The notes beneath the pieces are model-generated. The model had not been told where the DNA came from, ran no database searches, and saw only the letters and a program-made list of their open reading frames with translations. From positions 1-16,321 of the forward strand of contig CAJUMR010000047.1 of the NCBI GenBank assembly GCA_910587475.1: a stretch of 16,321 nt of DNA, written 5' to 3'. Positions within the stretch are counted from its first letter, which is position 1; every line of letters starts with the position of its first letter. This document shows, in pieces, positions 8,071 to 15,241 of the stretch. The position numbers and the translations under genes were made by a program. This DNA is from an uncultured Muribaculaceae bacterium (GTDB taxonomy: Bacteria; Bacteroidota; Bacteroidia; Bacteroidales; Muribaculaceae).

Positions 8071-9339
8071 ATGGAATTAAAAAGAGTTGTAGTAACCGGT
8101 CTCGGTGCACTTTCGCCTATCGGAAACGATGTCGCCACTACGTGGGACAACGCCAAGAACGGCGTGAGCGGTGCCGGTCCTATTACCCACTTTGACGCAT
8201 CAAAGTTCAAGACACAGTTTGCGTGCGAAGTTAAGGGATTTGATCCCAACCAACACTTCGACCGCAAGAAACAGCGTCAGCTCGACCTCTATGCGCAGTA
8301 CGCTATCGTCGCTGCCCGTCAGGCCGTTGAAGATGCAGGACTTGAAAACGAGGGTGCTGTCGACAAAAACCGCGTAGGCGTGATCGTCGCTGCCGGCATC
8401 GGTGGCCTCCACACTTTCGAGGAAGAAGCCGGATACTTTGCTATCCATGGTGAAGAAATGGGTCCGAAATACAATCCGTTCTTCATCCCCAAGATGATCG
8501 CCGACATCGCATCGGGTCACATCTCGATGGAGTATGGCTATCACGGCCCTAACTTCGGAACTGTTTCTGCTTGCGCTTCGTCTAACAATGCCATCATCGA
8601 TGCTTTCAACCTGATCCGTCTCGGTAAGGCTGATGCAATCGTTACTGGAGGTGCTGAAGCGGCTATTTTCCCGGCCGGCGTGGGCGGTTTCAATTCGATG
8701 CACGCCCTGTCGACCAGAAACGACAGCCCCGAGACCGCATCGCGTCCATTCAGCAAGTCGCGCGACGGCTTTGTTATGGGCGAAGGTGCTGCTGTGCTCG
8801 TCCTCGAAGAGCTCGAACACGCGCTCGCTCGCGGTGCTAAAATCTATGCCGAGGTGGCTGGCGGTGGTCTTTCGGCCGACGCTTATCACCTGACGGCTAC
8901 TCATCCGGACGGCCTTGGCGCAATTCTCGCGATGACAAATGCTCTCGAAGACGCTGAAATGAAGCCCGAAGACATCGATTACATCAACGTCCACGGCACA
9001 TCGACTCCCGTCGGTGACATTTCTGAAGTCAAGGCTATCGTCGAAGTATTCGGAAAGCACGCTTACGATCTCAACATTTCATCGACCAAGTCGATGACCG
9101 GACACCTCCTCGGCGCTACCGGTGCTCTCGAAGCTATGTTCAGTGTAAAAGCTGTGCAGGAAGACATCGTTCCTCCGACGATCAACCACGATCCTGAGGA
9201 TCTCGACGAAAACATCGACTACAATCTCAACTTCACTTTCGACCGCGCCCAGAACCGCCCCGTGCGCGCCGCCCTCTCCAACTCGTTTGGTTTCGGTGGT
9301 CACAACGCGACCGTTATCTTCAAGAAGTTCGAGAAGTAA
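8071..9339 (+). CDS. fabF: Beta-ketoacyl-[acyl-carrier-protein] synthase II
   Basis: Condensing enzyme that joins malonyl-ACP to acyl-ACP in fatty-acid elongation. The 422-residue length is usual for FabF. Catalytic residues are all visible: Cys168 in TVSACASSNNA, His308 in NVHGTSTPVGD, Lys340 in SSTKSMTGH, and His345. These sit at a constant +5 offset from the E. coli enzyme (Cys163, His303, Lys335, His340). The C-terminal NSFGFGGHNATVIF motif is intact. ATG 8071 follows the acpP stop by 66 nt. In many Bacteroidales an RNase III gene follows fabF; here a terminator and a convergent operon follow instead. Confidence 0.97.
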   Translation: MELKRVVVTGLGALSPIGNDVATTWDNAKNGVSGAGPITHFDASKFKTQFACEVKGFDPNQHFDRKKQRQLDLYAQYAIVAARQAVEDAGLENEGAVDKNRVGVIVAAGIGGLHTFEEEAGYFAIHGEEMGPKYNPFFIPKMIADIASGHISMEYGYHGPNFGTVSACASSNNAIIDAFNLIRLGKADAIVTGGAEAAIFPAGVGGFNSMHALSTRNDSPETASRPFSKSRDGFVMGEGAAVLVLEELEHALARGAKIYAEVAGGGLSADAYHLTATHPDGLGAILAMTNALEDAEMKPEDIDYINVHGTSTPVGDISEVKAIVEVFGKHAYDLNISSTKSMTGHLLGATGALEAMFSVKAVQEDIVPPTINHDPEDLDENIDYNLNFTFDRAQNRPVRAALSNSFGFGGHNATVIFKKFEK

Positions 9340-9380
9340 TAGCCGGTATCCGACTAACAAAGACAATCCACTCTTATCAA

Positions 9381-9430
9381 AAAGCAAAGGCTTGGCCGTC
9401 GATTGAGACTGCCAAGCCTTTGCTTTTTTT
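9381..9430. terminator. Bidirectional terminator between fabF and the convergent SDR gene
   Basis: A 16-bp perfect stem, AAAGCAAAGGCTTGGC (9381-9396) with GCCAAGCCTTTGCTTT (9411-9426), has a T run on the plus-strand side and an A run on the other. It can therefore stop transcription from fabF and from the convergent operon, whose last stop codon is at 9448. Confidence 0.92.
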
Positions 9431-9447
9431 CTATGCGGCGGAGAAAC

Positions 9448-10188
9448 CTACGACATCTTCACCTCGAGATGACGCCAGACGGCGTTGGGTATCATGCTCC
9501 AGAGTGCCGACACAACACACCAGCGGCTGTCGATAGTCGCCACACGGCGGCGCTCCATGATCGCTTTCTCGATGCGCGGCGCCACATAGTCGACGCTCAT
9601 CAGCATCGGATAGTTGCGGTTGCCTTCGAGGAGGGGAGTGTCGACAAAGCCCGGACGGATGTCGGTGATGCTCACGTTGACGTGCTGACTGTGGGCGAGC
9701 TGATCGAGTGCCTGAAGATAAGTCCACTGGTAGCGCTTGGTTGCCGAATAGGCGGCGCTGACTCCCAGCCCCTTCATGCCTCCGACCGATGTGATCGCTG
9801 CGATGCGCCCGCGGCTGGTGTTGGCCGTGGCTTTGAAATATCGGTAGGCCGCGTTGATGATGCGGGTGAAGCCGACGACGTTGACCCCGACGGTTGCTTC
9901 ATCCTTGCCGAGATTCAGACCGGGATTGTACCATCCTGTGCCGGCGGCATAAAGCAGTATGTCCATGCCGTCGATCTCCTCGATCAGATCTTCAAAGCGC
10001 TTGACGGCATCCTGTGCGGTGACATCGATCACCGAGTAAGTGATGCGGTCGGGATATTGGTCTTTGACTGCGCGAAGGCGCTCTTCATTGCGGGCTGCTA
10101 TACCTACTCTCCATCCGGCTCGCGCAAAGTCGGTCGCTACGCGCATGCCCATGCCCGACGATGCTCCGATTATTATTATCTTTTTCAT
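9448..10188 (-). CDS. Short-chain dehydrogenase/reductase (SDR), NAD(P)-dependent
   Basis: A 246-residue classical SDR, a cytoplasmic oxidoreductase with a Rossmann fold. Visible motifs: cofactor loop GASSGMG (residues 8-14), AAGTG (81-85), Asn103 in VNVVG, Ser134 in AITSVGG, and the catalytic pair Tyr147/Lys151 in YSATK. RPGFVDTPL near the C-terminus is also characteristic. The residues after TDFARAGWRVGIAARNEERL suggest NADP(H) preference through the Arg after the second strand; that is inference. It is the last gene of the minus-strand operon, starting 14 nt after the stop of the beta-barrel gene, and ends before a bidirectional terminator. The substrate cannot be told; envelope-lipid or sugar chemistry is suggested only by its neighbours. 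Confidence 0.9.
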   Translation of the reverse strand: MKKIIIIGASSGMGMRVATDFARAGWRVGIAARNEERLRAVKDQYPDRITYSVIDVTAQDAVKRFEDLIEEIDGMDILLYAAGTGWYNPGLNLGKDEATVGVNVVGFTRIINAAYRYFKATANTSRGRIAAITSVGGMKGLGVSAAYSATKRYQWTYLQALDQLAHSQHVNVSITDIRPGFVDTPLLEGNRNYPMLMSVDYVAPRIEKAIMERRRVATIDSRWCVVSALWSMIPNAVWRHLEVKMS

Positions 10189-10202
10189 GCTTGACGGTTG
10201 TT

Positions 10203-11168
10203 TTAGTCAGCCGCCTCTGTTGTTTCCTGGGATGCGGCCGACGGTTCTACATCTGATGTTATAACCTCGTCGGCCTTGTGTTTGTTCATCTTTGACAATG
10301 AGAACGTGTAGGTGAACGAAAAACTCCCCGTCACCGATGCGTTGCGCGACCCGTAGCCCGGGATATACCACGGTTGACCGTTGCCGACCGCAGTCTCGTG
10401 GAGGATCGTGTGATACTTGAACGCCCAGCCTGCCGACAGCGGCCCCCACAGCTTCACTCGCAGACCGAACACCAGCTCAAACCATCCGACCGTCGACGTC
10501 TGCGACGGAATGTTGAAGGTCGCCGTTTCGTCCCAGTATGATCCGTCGATCGTGACATTGTCGACCGAATACTTGAACGACGAGAAGCCGTAGCGCACGC
10601 CGCCGTAGAACTGATAGTCGGGCGACGAGTTGTAGAGGAAGTTGTAGTTCATGCCGATGCGGAAAAAGACACTCATCGGCGAGCGATAGGTGAAGTTGTT
10701 GCCCGACGGAGTGTTGGATGCCTGGCCAAGACCAAGCTCAAACACCGGTTTGTAGCGGTTGTGGAGACTCAGTTCGACTCCTGCGCCGAAAAGTCCGTAT
10801 TTCTGGCCGAACGCCCTCATCAGCGGGTCCCACACATCGACGCTCACCGAAGCCGCATCAAAAAGCGGATATTTCATCTTGACGACGGGCAGCAGAGCTG
10901 TTGAGTCCATCCATTGCTCGCCCGTGACCGTGTCGACATAGACCGTGCGTCCTTGCTCGTCGTGGTAGTGGGTCGACCGCGCGATGCGGGCGGCGATGAT
11001 GCGGGCGCTGTCGTTGCGCGCCTCGTTGATGGTCTGGGTCATGGTTGCCGGTGTCTCTACGGGCGTGATGCGACGCTTGGTCTGAGTCTGCGCCGACACG
11101 GCAATGACGGCGACCGCGGCGATCAGCGCCGCGAAAATTCGGAGATGGATTGATCGTTGGGTCTTCAT
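10203..11168 (-). CDS. Predicted outer-membrane beta-barrel protein, DUF6048-like
   Basis: A 321-residue exported protein with a Sec signal peptide, probably cleaved after AVSA (residue 26). Residues about 120-290 alternate hydrophobic and polar residues and are rich in Tyr, Phe, Trp and Gly (for example DYQFYGGVRYGFSSFKY), as in a small outer-membrane barrel. The last predicted strand, SFSFTYTFSL, is followed by about 30 acidic/polar residues ending TTEAAD, so the protein does not end in the usual aromatic residue. From memory it fits the Bacteroidetes DUF6048 family, which is found beside DUF6452; no search was possible. Its ATG overlaps the upstream lipoprotein's stop by 4 nt (ATGA), implying translational coupling. 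Function unknown; an envelope role is inferred. Confidence 0.8.
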   Translation of the reverse strand: MKTQRSIHLRIFAALIAAVAVIAVSAQTQTKRRITPVETPATMTQTINEARNDSARIIAARIARSTHYHDEQGRTVYVDTVTGEQWMDSTALLPVVKMKYPLFDAASVSVDVWDPLMRAFGQKYGLFGAGVELSLHNRYKPVFELGLGQASNTPSGNNFTYRSPMSVFFRIGMNYNFLYNSSPDYQFYGGVRYGFSSFKYSVDNVTIDGSYWDETATFNIPSQTSTVGWFELVFGLRVKLWGPLSAGWAFKYHTILHETAVGNGQPWYIPGYGSRNASVTGSFSFTYTFSLSKMNKHKADEVITSDVEPSAASQETTEAAD

Positions 11169-11677
11169 TGCTCGTCGGTTTCTACGCGAAAGTAGATGTT
11201 GACATACACCTTGTCGACATTGGTGATCAGCGAGTCGACTATCTCGACACGCTCGATGAGATGGTCGGTGTACGACATTTCAGTGATGTGATATTTGTAG
11301 TAGGCCCCGCACTCTTCCGAAGCGAAGAACGGTGTCGACGTGTAGTCGAATGTGATCGTGTCGTTGAGTTCGGGGAAGTCGAGGCGTTTCCATTTGTAGG
11401 ACAGGCACCACGACACCGACTGATGGGTCGGGCGCATCGGCAGGTAGACCTGCGAGACGGCGGTGCCGGCCGGACTGAGCACACTGTCGTTGGGCTGGTC
11501 GACGCCCGAGATCGAGATCGAGTCAAGACTGATGGCCTTGTCGGTCGACGGATCGAGAAAAGCGGCCAGTGGCACGGCGCTCCGGTTCTCCGTGCAGCCG
11601 CTGTTGCTGCACGATGTTATGGCGGCCGAGGCCAGCCCTGCGGCTGCCGCGAGTGTCAGATAATGCTTGATGTTCAT
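11165..11677 (-). CDS. Predicted lipoprotein, DUF6452-like
   Basis: A 170-residue lipoprotein with lipobox ITSC (Cys23) and the mature start SNSGCTENRSAVPLAAF. The segments DKAISLDSISISGV and SQVYLPMRP recall the DUF6452 family of Bacteroidetes; this is recognition from memory, not a search. The rest is beta-rich, with no catalytic motif that I can see. The gene overlaps its neighbours at both ends by ATGA: its start with the stop of the glycosyltransferase, and its stop with the start of the barrel protein. Such tight packing suggests that the lipoprotein and the barrel act together in the outer membrane. Confidence 0.8.
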   Translation of the reverse strand: MNIKHYLTLAAAAGLASAAITSCSNSGCTENRSAVPLAAFLDPSTDKAISLDSISISGVDQPNDSVLSPAGTAVSQVYLPMRPTHQSVSWCLSYKWKRLDFPELNDTITFDYTSTPFFASEECGAYYKYHITEMSYTDHLIERVEIVDSLITNVDKVYVNIYFRVETDEQ

Positions 11678-12636
11678 GGCGTGACGTTCAGCTCCTCGTC
11701 GATTTCATAGTCGTTGCGTCCGGGAGAATTACGAACGACAAGCTCGCCGACAAAGCCTGCGAGAAACAATTGCGACCCGAGTATCATCAGCACCAGCGCA
11801 AGGTAGAAGTAGGGCGAGTCGGTCACGAGGATGTAATTGTAGCCGTGGTTCATGTTCCATAGCTTCACAGCTCCGACGATCACCACTGCTATGAAGCCGA
11901 GGATGAACATCAGGCTGCCGAGCAGACCGAAGAAGTGCATCGGCTTGGCGCCGAACTTGCCTGTGAACCAAAGCGTGGCCAGGTCGAGATAGCCGTTGAC
12001 AAATCGGTCGAGACCGAATTTTGTCTTGCCGTATTTGCGCGCGCGGTGATGAACGACCTTCTCGCCGATGCGGTTGAACCCCGCGAGTTTGGCCAGATAG
12101 GGGATGTAGCGGTGCATGTCGCCGTAGACCTCTATATGCTCGATCACTTTGTGTCGATAGGCCTTGAGGCCGCAGTTGAAGTCGTGCAGATTCTTGATGC
12201 CGCTGACTTTGCGGGCCGTGGCGTTGAACAGCTTTGTAGGTATCGTCTTCGACAGCGGATCGTAGCGCTTCTGCTTGTATCCCGACACAAGATCGTAGCC
12301 CTCGGCGGTGATCATGCGGTAGAGCTCGGGGATTTCGTCGGGACTGTCCTGAAGGTCAGCGTCCATTGTGATTACCACGTTGCCTTGGGCGCGTCTGAAG
12401 CCCGTGTTCAGAGCCGGCGATTTGCCGTAGTTGCGTCGGAACGACACTCCTTTGACGGCCGGATTGGTCTGGCTTAGAGCCTTGATCACATTCCATGAGT
12501 CATCGGTCGATCCGTCGTTGACGAATATGATCTCATAAGAGAAGCCATTCTCTTCCATCACCCGTGCGATCCATCGTTCGAGTTCCGGAAGTGATTCTGC
12601 TTCGTTATAGAGAGGTACGACTACTGATATATCCAT
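11674..12636 (-). CDS. GT2-family glycosyltransferase, polyprenyl-phosphate sugar transferase type
   Basis: A 320-residue inner-membrane glycosyltransferase of the DPM1/DpgS-like GT2 class, which usually moves a nucleotide-activated sugar onto a polyprenyl phosphate. Sequence signs: VVVPLYNEAESL at the N-terminus, FVNDGSTDD (residues 38-46), the metal-binding DAD (92-94) in MDADLQDSPDE, FNCGLKAYR, and the basic HHRARKYGKTKFG loop. Two transmembrane segments lie at about 234-258 and 275-300. Length and order are normal. In Bacteroidetes a DUF4199 protein is commonly adjacent, as here, with 18 nt between them. Its sugar and acceptor are unknown; lipid-linked sugar for envelope modification is the likely role. 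Confidence 0.92.
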   Translation of the reverse strand: MDISVVVPLYNEAESLPELERWIARVMEENGFSYEIIFVNDGSTDDSWNVIKALSQTNPAVKGVSFRRNYGKSPALNTGFRRAQGNVVITMDADLQDSPDEIPELYRMITAEGYDLVSGYKQKRYDPLSKTIPTKLFNATARKVSGIKNLHDFNCGLKAYRHKVIEHIEVYGDMHRYIPYLAKLAGFNRIGEKVVHHRARKYGKTKFGLDRFVNGYLDLATLWFTGKFGAKPMHFFGLLGSLMFILGFIAVVIVGAVKLWNMNHGYNYILVTDSPYFYLALVLMILGSQLFLAGFVGELVVRNSPGRNDYEIDEELNVTP

Positions 12637-12654
12637 GATTGCGGAGAAAAAACT

Positions 12655-13218
12655 TTACTGTTGAAATTGCCGGGGCGACGGAGGTGTCTTGCGGCGCGGC
12701 ACCGAACGTATGATCGCCGACTCGGCCATCGATAGCAATGAACCGAAAAACACCGTCAGCATGATCCAAGTGACCGCCAATTGTGAGGGTGCCGGCAAGA
12801 GATGGGCCTCCTGCACCTTCTTGATGGTGAGAGCATAGTCCTGTGCGTCGGCCGATGGTTGGGCGCTGTAGAATTGACGGGCCATCTCGGCGCAGTCGTT
12901 GATATACATCGGATTGATGAAGCGGCTGTAGATATAAATGGCCAGCGCCATGATCAATGACGCGAAGAAGAAAATGCAGATGCCGTGAAGCCACAGACCT
13001 GAAAACGAAGTCTTCAGATTGTCGGCGCGATAGCTGCGGTCGAGATAGAAATAGATGATAAACGGCACCCCGAAGAACATCAGCATCGATCCTATCTGTG
13101 CGGCAATGCCGTTGACCGACAGGATGAACATCGCGCACAGATAGAGCCCGAACCAGAAGCCATCGTCGGCACCTCGTCGGTACAGCGATTGTCCCTTACC
13201 CTTATTTATATCGATCAT
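12655..13218 (-). CDS. DUF4199-family membrane protein
   Basis: A 187-residue integral inner-membrane protein with four predicted hydrophobic segments (about residues 20-40, 43-59, 72-97 and 146-168). A soluble stretch with NDCAEMARQFYSAQPSADAQ lies between segments three and four, and the C-terminal tail is basic (RRKTPPSPRQ). Four segments and position next to a GT2 gene match the DUF4199 family, whose biochemical role is unknown. It is the first gene of the five-gene minus-strand operon. The ATG at 13218 is about 25 nt after a good Bacteroidetes -7 box, giving a short leader. The family call rests on topology, neighbour and recall. Confidence 0.78.
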   Translation of the reverse strand: MIDINKGKGQSLYRRGADDGFWFGLYLCAMFILSVNGIAAQIGSMLMFFGVPFIIYFYLDRSYRADNLKTSFSGLWLHGICIFFFASLIMALAIYIYSRFINPMYINDCAEMARQFYSAQPSADAQDYALTIKKVQEAHLLPAPSQLAVTWIMLTVFFGSLLSMAESAIIRSVPRRKTPPSPRQFQQ

Positions 13219-13243
13219 TTACGTAAATTGTTTGCTTATACTG

Positions 13244-13274
13244 CAAAGTTAATGCAAATTATCGTGCCAAACAA
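13244..13274 (-). promoter_or_regulatory. Promoter of the five-gene envelope operon
   Basis: On the minus strand TAACTTTG (13251-13244) matches the Bacteroidetes -7 box TAnnTTTG exactly. A TTG sits 20 nt upstream (13274-13272), with a second TTTG overlapping just inside. The start codon at 13218 would lie about 15-20 nt after the expected transcription start. Confidence 0.75.
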
Positions 13275-13320
13275 CTCCTTGAACCTAGAATGCTTGCCGA
13301 CAATGCGATTACTGCTCTAA

Positions 13321-13414
13321 AACATACGAAATAATTTGCAAAACGAGGTATGGACGGTGTATATTTGCAGATTGATAATACTCTAATCCTCAACCGCTAT
13401 GCCGAAACCTTGCA
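13321..13414 (+). repeat. Dispersed element, 5' (promoter) half, copy 1
   Basis: These 94 bases match 15242-15335 with 5 mismatches and no gap. The match ends abruptly at 13414, just inside the short leader frame. The copy lacks the REP palindromes seen in the full element. It stands upstream of the secreted-protein gene at 13528. Confidence 0.9.
13335..13367 (+). promoter_or_regulatory. Repeat-borne promoter, copy 1
   Basis: TTTG (13335-13338), 21 nt, TATATTTG (13360-13367): both boxes match the Bacteroidetes housekeeping consensus at consensus spacing. Transcription would start near 13374 and read into the leader frame at 13399 and then the gene at 13528. Both boxes are conserved in the second copy at 15256-15288. 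Confidence 0.78.
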
Positions 13415-13482
13415 TCAACGACTACCACTGGCACTCGTCCTACGCCTGCTGCGGCTTATTCATAGTCATCCGAGTGATATAA
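13399..13482 (+). other. Possible 27-codon leader reading frame
   Basis: The ATG at 13399, 25 nt after the expected transcription start, opens a frame coding MPKPCINDYHWHSS... to TAA at 13480-13482. Its first five codons lie in the repeat and correspond to MLNPC and MLNSC in the other copies; after the repeat border the frame is unrelated. The first part has core-like GC-rich codons although the following gene is AT-rich. It could be a leader peptide, a remnant of another gene, or chance. Confidence 0.3.
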
Positions 13483-13527
13483 TATATACCTTCAGAATTC
13501 GATAATGTCACACCTGAATAAATATTG

Positions 13528-14160
13528 ATGAAACGAATTATATATATTATTTTAACTTTGTTACTGTTGCCTTTGGCCGCAGTTGGTGAGAAAAAAGTCA
13601 ATGCTCTTGATAGGCTCTTTCAAGAAAACCCGGAGCTAATTCCTGAGACGATAATGGTAAGAAAATGCCTGCCGAGAATGACCACTAATGATACGCTCTT
13701 TCAACGGGTTCTAACTCATATATCATCTCAATTGCAACGATATAGTTCTGATGTCAATATCGTGTTATATGCATCTCAATATAATTGTTCAACATATCAT
13801 TTCAGACTTGTCACGCCAATGGAAAATGCTCCGTTTGAAATTCAAAAAATATCCTCGTCGCAGTGTGATGCCCCAACGCTGATTGGATATACTAATGTAG
13901 ATAGCCTATATTTATTGATAGATGAGAATGTTAGTAGCTCATTTGAGTGTGGTGATAATATCACATCTGTGTTCGATTTGAAATTGTTGAGATGCATGAT
14001 AGACGATGGGCAATTTGAATGGTGGATAACTAAAAGAGATTCAGACGTAAAATCATTTTCGATATTGAATCAAAAGTCATTGCCATATTCAGTCGAGCAA
14101 CATCTTCGGAATTGCGTCGATAGGATGAAAGAACATCGCATATTGCATAACATCCAATAA
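13528..14160 (+). CDS. Secreted protein of unknown function
   Basis: A 210-residue protein not recognised as any family. ATG 13528 gives a clear Sec signal peptide (MKRIIYIILTLLLLPLAAVG, cleavage around residue 20) with no lipobox; a TTG directly upstream is in frame but unlikely. The mature part begins EKKVNALDRLFQENPELIPE, has four cysteines at scattered positions, and ends in a basic helix (VEQHLRNCVDRMKEHRIL). Periplasmic or outside location is expected. Codon use is far more AT-rich than the GC-rich genes before it (a sampled line was about 27% GC), consistent with acquired DNA. The gene lies exactly between the 5' half and the 3' half of the dispersed element; its stop codon touches the 3' half. 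Confidence 0.75.
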   Translation: MKRIIYIILTLLLLPLAAVGEKKVNALDRLFQENPELIPETIMVRKCLPRMTTNDTLFQRVLTHISSQLQRYSSDVNIVLYASQYNCSTYHFRLVTPMENAPFEIQKISSSQCDAPTLIGYTNVDSLYLLIDENVSSSFECGDNITSVFDLKLLRCMIDDGQFEWWITKRDSDVKSFSILNQKSLPYSVEQHLRNCVDRMKEHRILHNIQ

Positions 14161-14300
14161 CTATGCTGAATTCCTGCACCATAAAGCCAAATTGCCCTGC
14201 AGTAGGTTCGCGACCTGTCGCGAACGCTGGGCAGACGATCGGCGTGTGGCACCGCCGTGGCGGTTGTGACAGGTCACAACCCTACAATTTTGCAGGGCGG
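14161..14300 (+). repeat. Dispersed element, 3' (REP-doublet) half
   Basis: These 140 bases match 15318-15457 with about 9 mismatches and no gap. The core 14202-14285 starts GTAGGTTCGCGA and ends TCACAACCCTAC, and holds two palindromes in inverted orientation: GTTCGCGAC-CT-GTCGCGAAC and GTTGTGAC-AG-GTCACAAC. A third small stem, CCGCC-GT-GGCGG, lies between them. Flanking GCCCTGCA (14194-14201) and TGCAGGGC (14291-14298) are exact inverted repeats, so the whole can fold as an outer stem with inner hairpins. A frame starting ATG 14163 runs through it, but differences between copies mostly change amino acids, so I treat it as non-coding. Confidence 0.92.
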
Positions 14301-14383
14301 TCTGCCGATAGCAGCGGCATCAGTTGCGCCGATGCCATGTTAAGAAGAAGCCAAAAGGTATTGTGCATAAAGAAATATGTGAT

Positions 14384-14686
14384 ATGCAGATAAAAGAACA
14401 TAGAAAAAATGAAGTGATTGTCACGTCGATAATTGCAGCTTTGGGATTCTATGTAATGCTGCATAATTTTTCAGACGTAATGTTTGGGATGGGAAAATGC
14501 TTTGTGCTGGAAGCATGGGTGCCCGCTATATATGAATTAGCACTATTTACTTTTTTTATTCACATGACAATCGGCTATACGGTTGGTCGAAAATTGGCAT
14601 GGTGCTTATGCCTGGGCTTGTTTTTAGCTATGCTGGCAATTAATGTGGGTGTAGTATCATATTTAATCTATTATAGACATGGCTGA
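14384..14686 (+). CDS. Small membrane protein of unknown function (first of overlapping pair)
   Basis: A 100-residue membrane protein, not recognised. ATG 14384 begins MQIKEHRKNEV, followed by three predicted transmembrane segments (about residues 11-30, 45-66 and 71-96) and the short tail YYRHG. A longer form from TTG 14324 would add 20 basic residues taken from repeat-derived sequence and is less likely. The gene is AT-rich like its neighbours. Its stop overlaps the next gene's start by 8 nt (ATGGCTGA), so the two are probably translated together and may form one complex. The 3' half of the dispersed element lies just upstream; no clear promoter is seen between. Confidence 0.7.
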   Translation: MQIKEHRKNEVIVTSIIAALGFYVMLHNFSDVMFGMGKCFVLEAWVPAIYELALFTFFIHMTIGYTVGRKLAWCLCLGLFLAMLAINVGVVSYLIYYRHG

Positions 14687-14942
14687 GCGTGGATCTATTG
14701 CAAATTGGAAAATTGCAGCGGTGTTGTGCCTATATATTGTAACTTTGGCAATTGCGGCGGCATCTAAGACCAATGTTGTGGTGCATAACGGGGATGTGTA
14801 TGCTGTTTGGTTAAGTGTAGGATGCTATTTATGCAGTACTATGTTGTTCAGCGCAGGGGTGTATTTTATAATCGGCAGAATAAATTCAGGCGTGTACTAT
14901 GCAATGTTTATTCTTGCATTACTTGCAATTATTACTTGTTAG
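14679..14942 (+). CDS. Small membrane protein of unknown function (second of overlapping pair)
   Basis: An 87-residue hydrophobic protein, not recognised. It starts MAERGSIANWK and has three predicted transmembrane segments (about residues 11-30, 40-65 and 70-87), with the polar loop KTNVVVHNGDVYAVW between the first two; it ends inside the third segment at AIITC. The start overlaps the preceding membrane-protein gene by 8 nt. Similar size and three-segment topology suggest that the pair are partners or diverged relatives, though I see no clear sequence identity. A gene-free stretch follows. Confidence 0.68.
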   Translation: MAERGSIANWKIAAVLCLYIVTLAIAAASKTNVVVHNGDVYAVWLSVGCYLCSTMLFSAGVYFIIGRINSGVYYAMFILALLAIITC

Positions 14943-14976
14943 AGAAGAATTTGGATGTTACATGTCATGCCACGAC

Positions 14977-15011
14977 ATTTTGCGGAGCTGTCAGTCGATA
15001 GCAACGGCAAC
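14977..15011 (+). repeat. Decayed remnant of the dispersed element's 3' end
   Basis: ATTTTGC followed by GTC and then CGATAGCA-CGGCA parallels 14287-14321 (the end of the REP-doublet half and the bases just after it), with several substitutions. The palindromes upstream are no longer readable. It sits just downstream of the membrane-protein pair. Confidence 0.45.
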
Positions 15012-15241
15012 GGATAAATCATTTATTGTTGATTCTCAGATTAATCTTTCGGTCGAGTAGATTGAACGATAAATTATAGGAAATAGCCCGTTTTTTTGAA
15101 GAAGAATTATTATATAGATTATCGTACAGCTGATAATTAGGAGTTTGGAGGCTATGGCATGTTCGGCAATGTCAACTTGACAGGGTGATGGTATCTGTTG
15201 TGGAGTGTGCGAATGAATTTCTTATAATTAATCTGTTTTAT

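Larger units (their letters stand above)
13219..13527. other. Divergent intergenic region between the envelope operon and the accessory block
   Basis: This stretch without a gene holds the minus-strand operon promoter (13244-13274), the 5' half of the dispersed element (13321-13414) with its own plus-strand promoter, and a possible 27-codon leader frame (13399-13482). The last 45 bases before the gene at 13528 are AT-rich with no motif that I recognise. It is the border between GC-rich core sequence and AT-rich accessory sequence. Confidence 0.7.

Noticed and set aside
8200..9060. 286-codon minus-strand frame inside fabF
   Set aside because: Antisense shadow of an intact fabF with all catalytic residues.
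9403..10194. 263-codon plus-strand frame across the SDR gene
   Set aside because: Antisense to an SDR with full motifs; it also starts inside the terminator hairpin region.
11935..12477. 180-codon plus-strand frame opposite the glycosyltransferase
   Set aside because: Antisense shadow; the minus strand shows the complete GT2 motif set.
14163..14393. 76-codon frame through the REP doublet and into the membrane-protein gene
   Set aside because: Mostly palindromic repeat sequence; differences from the second copy mainly alter amino acids, so it does not look like a conserved protein.
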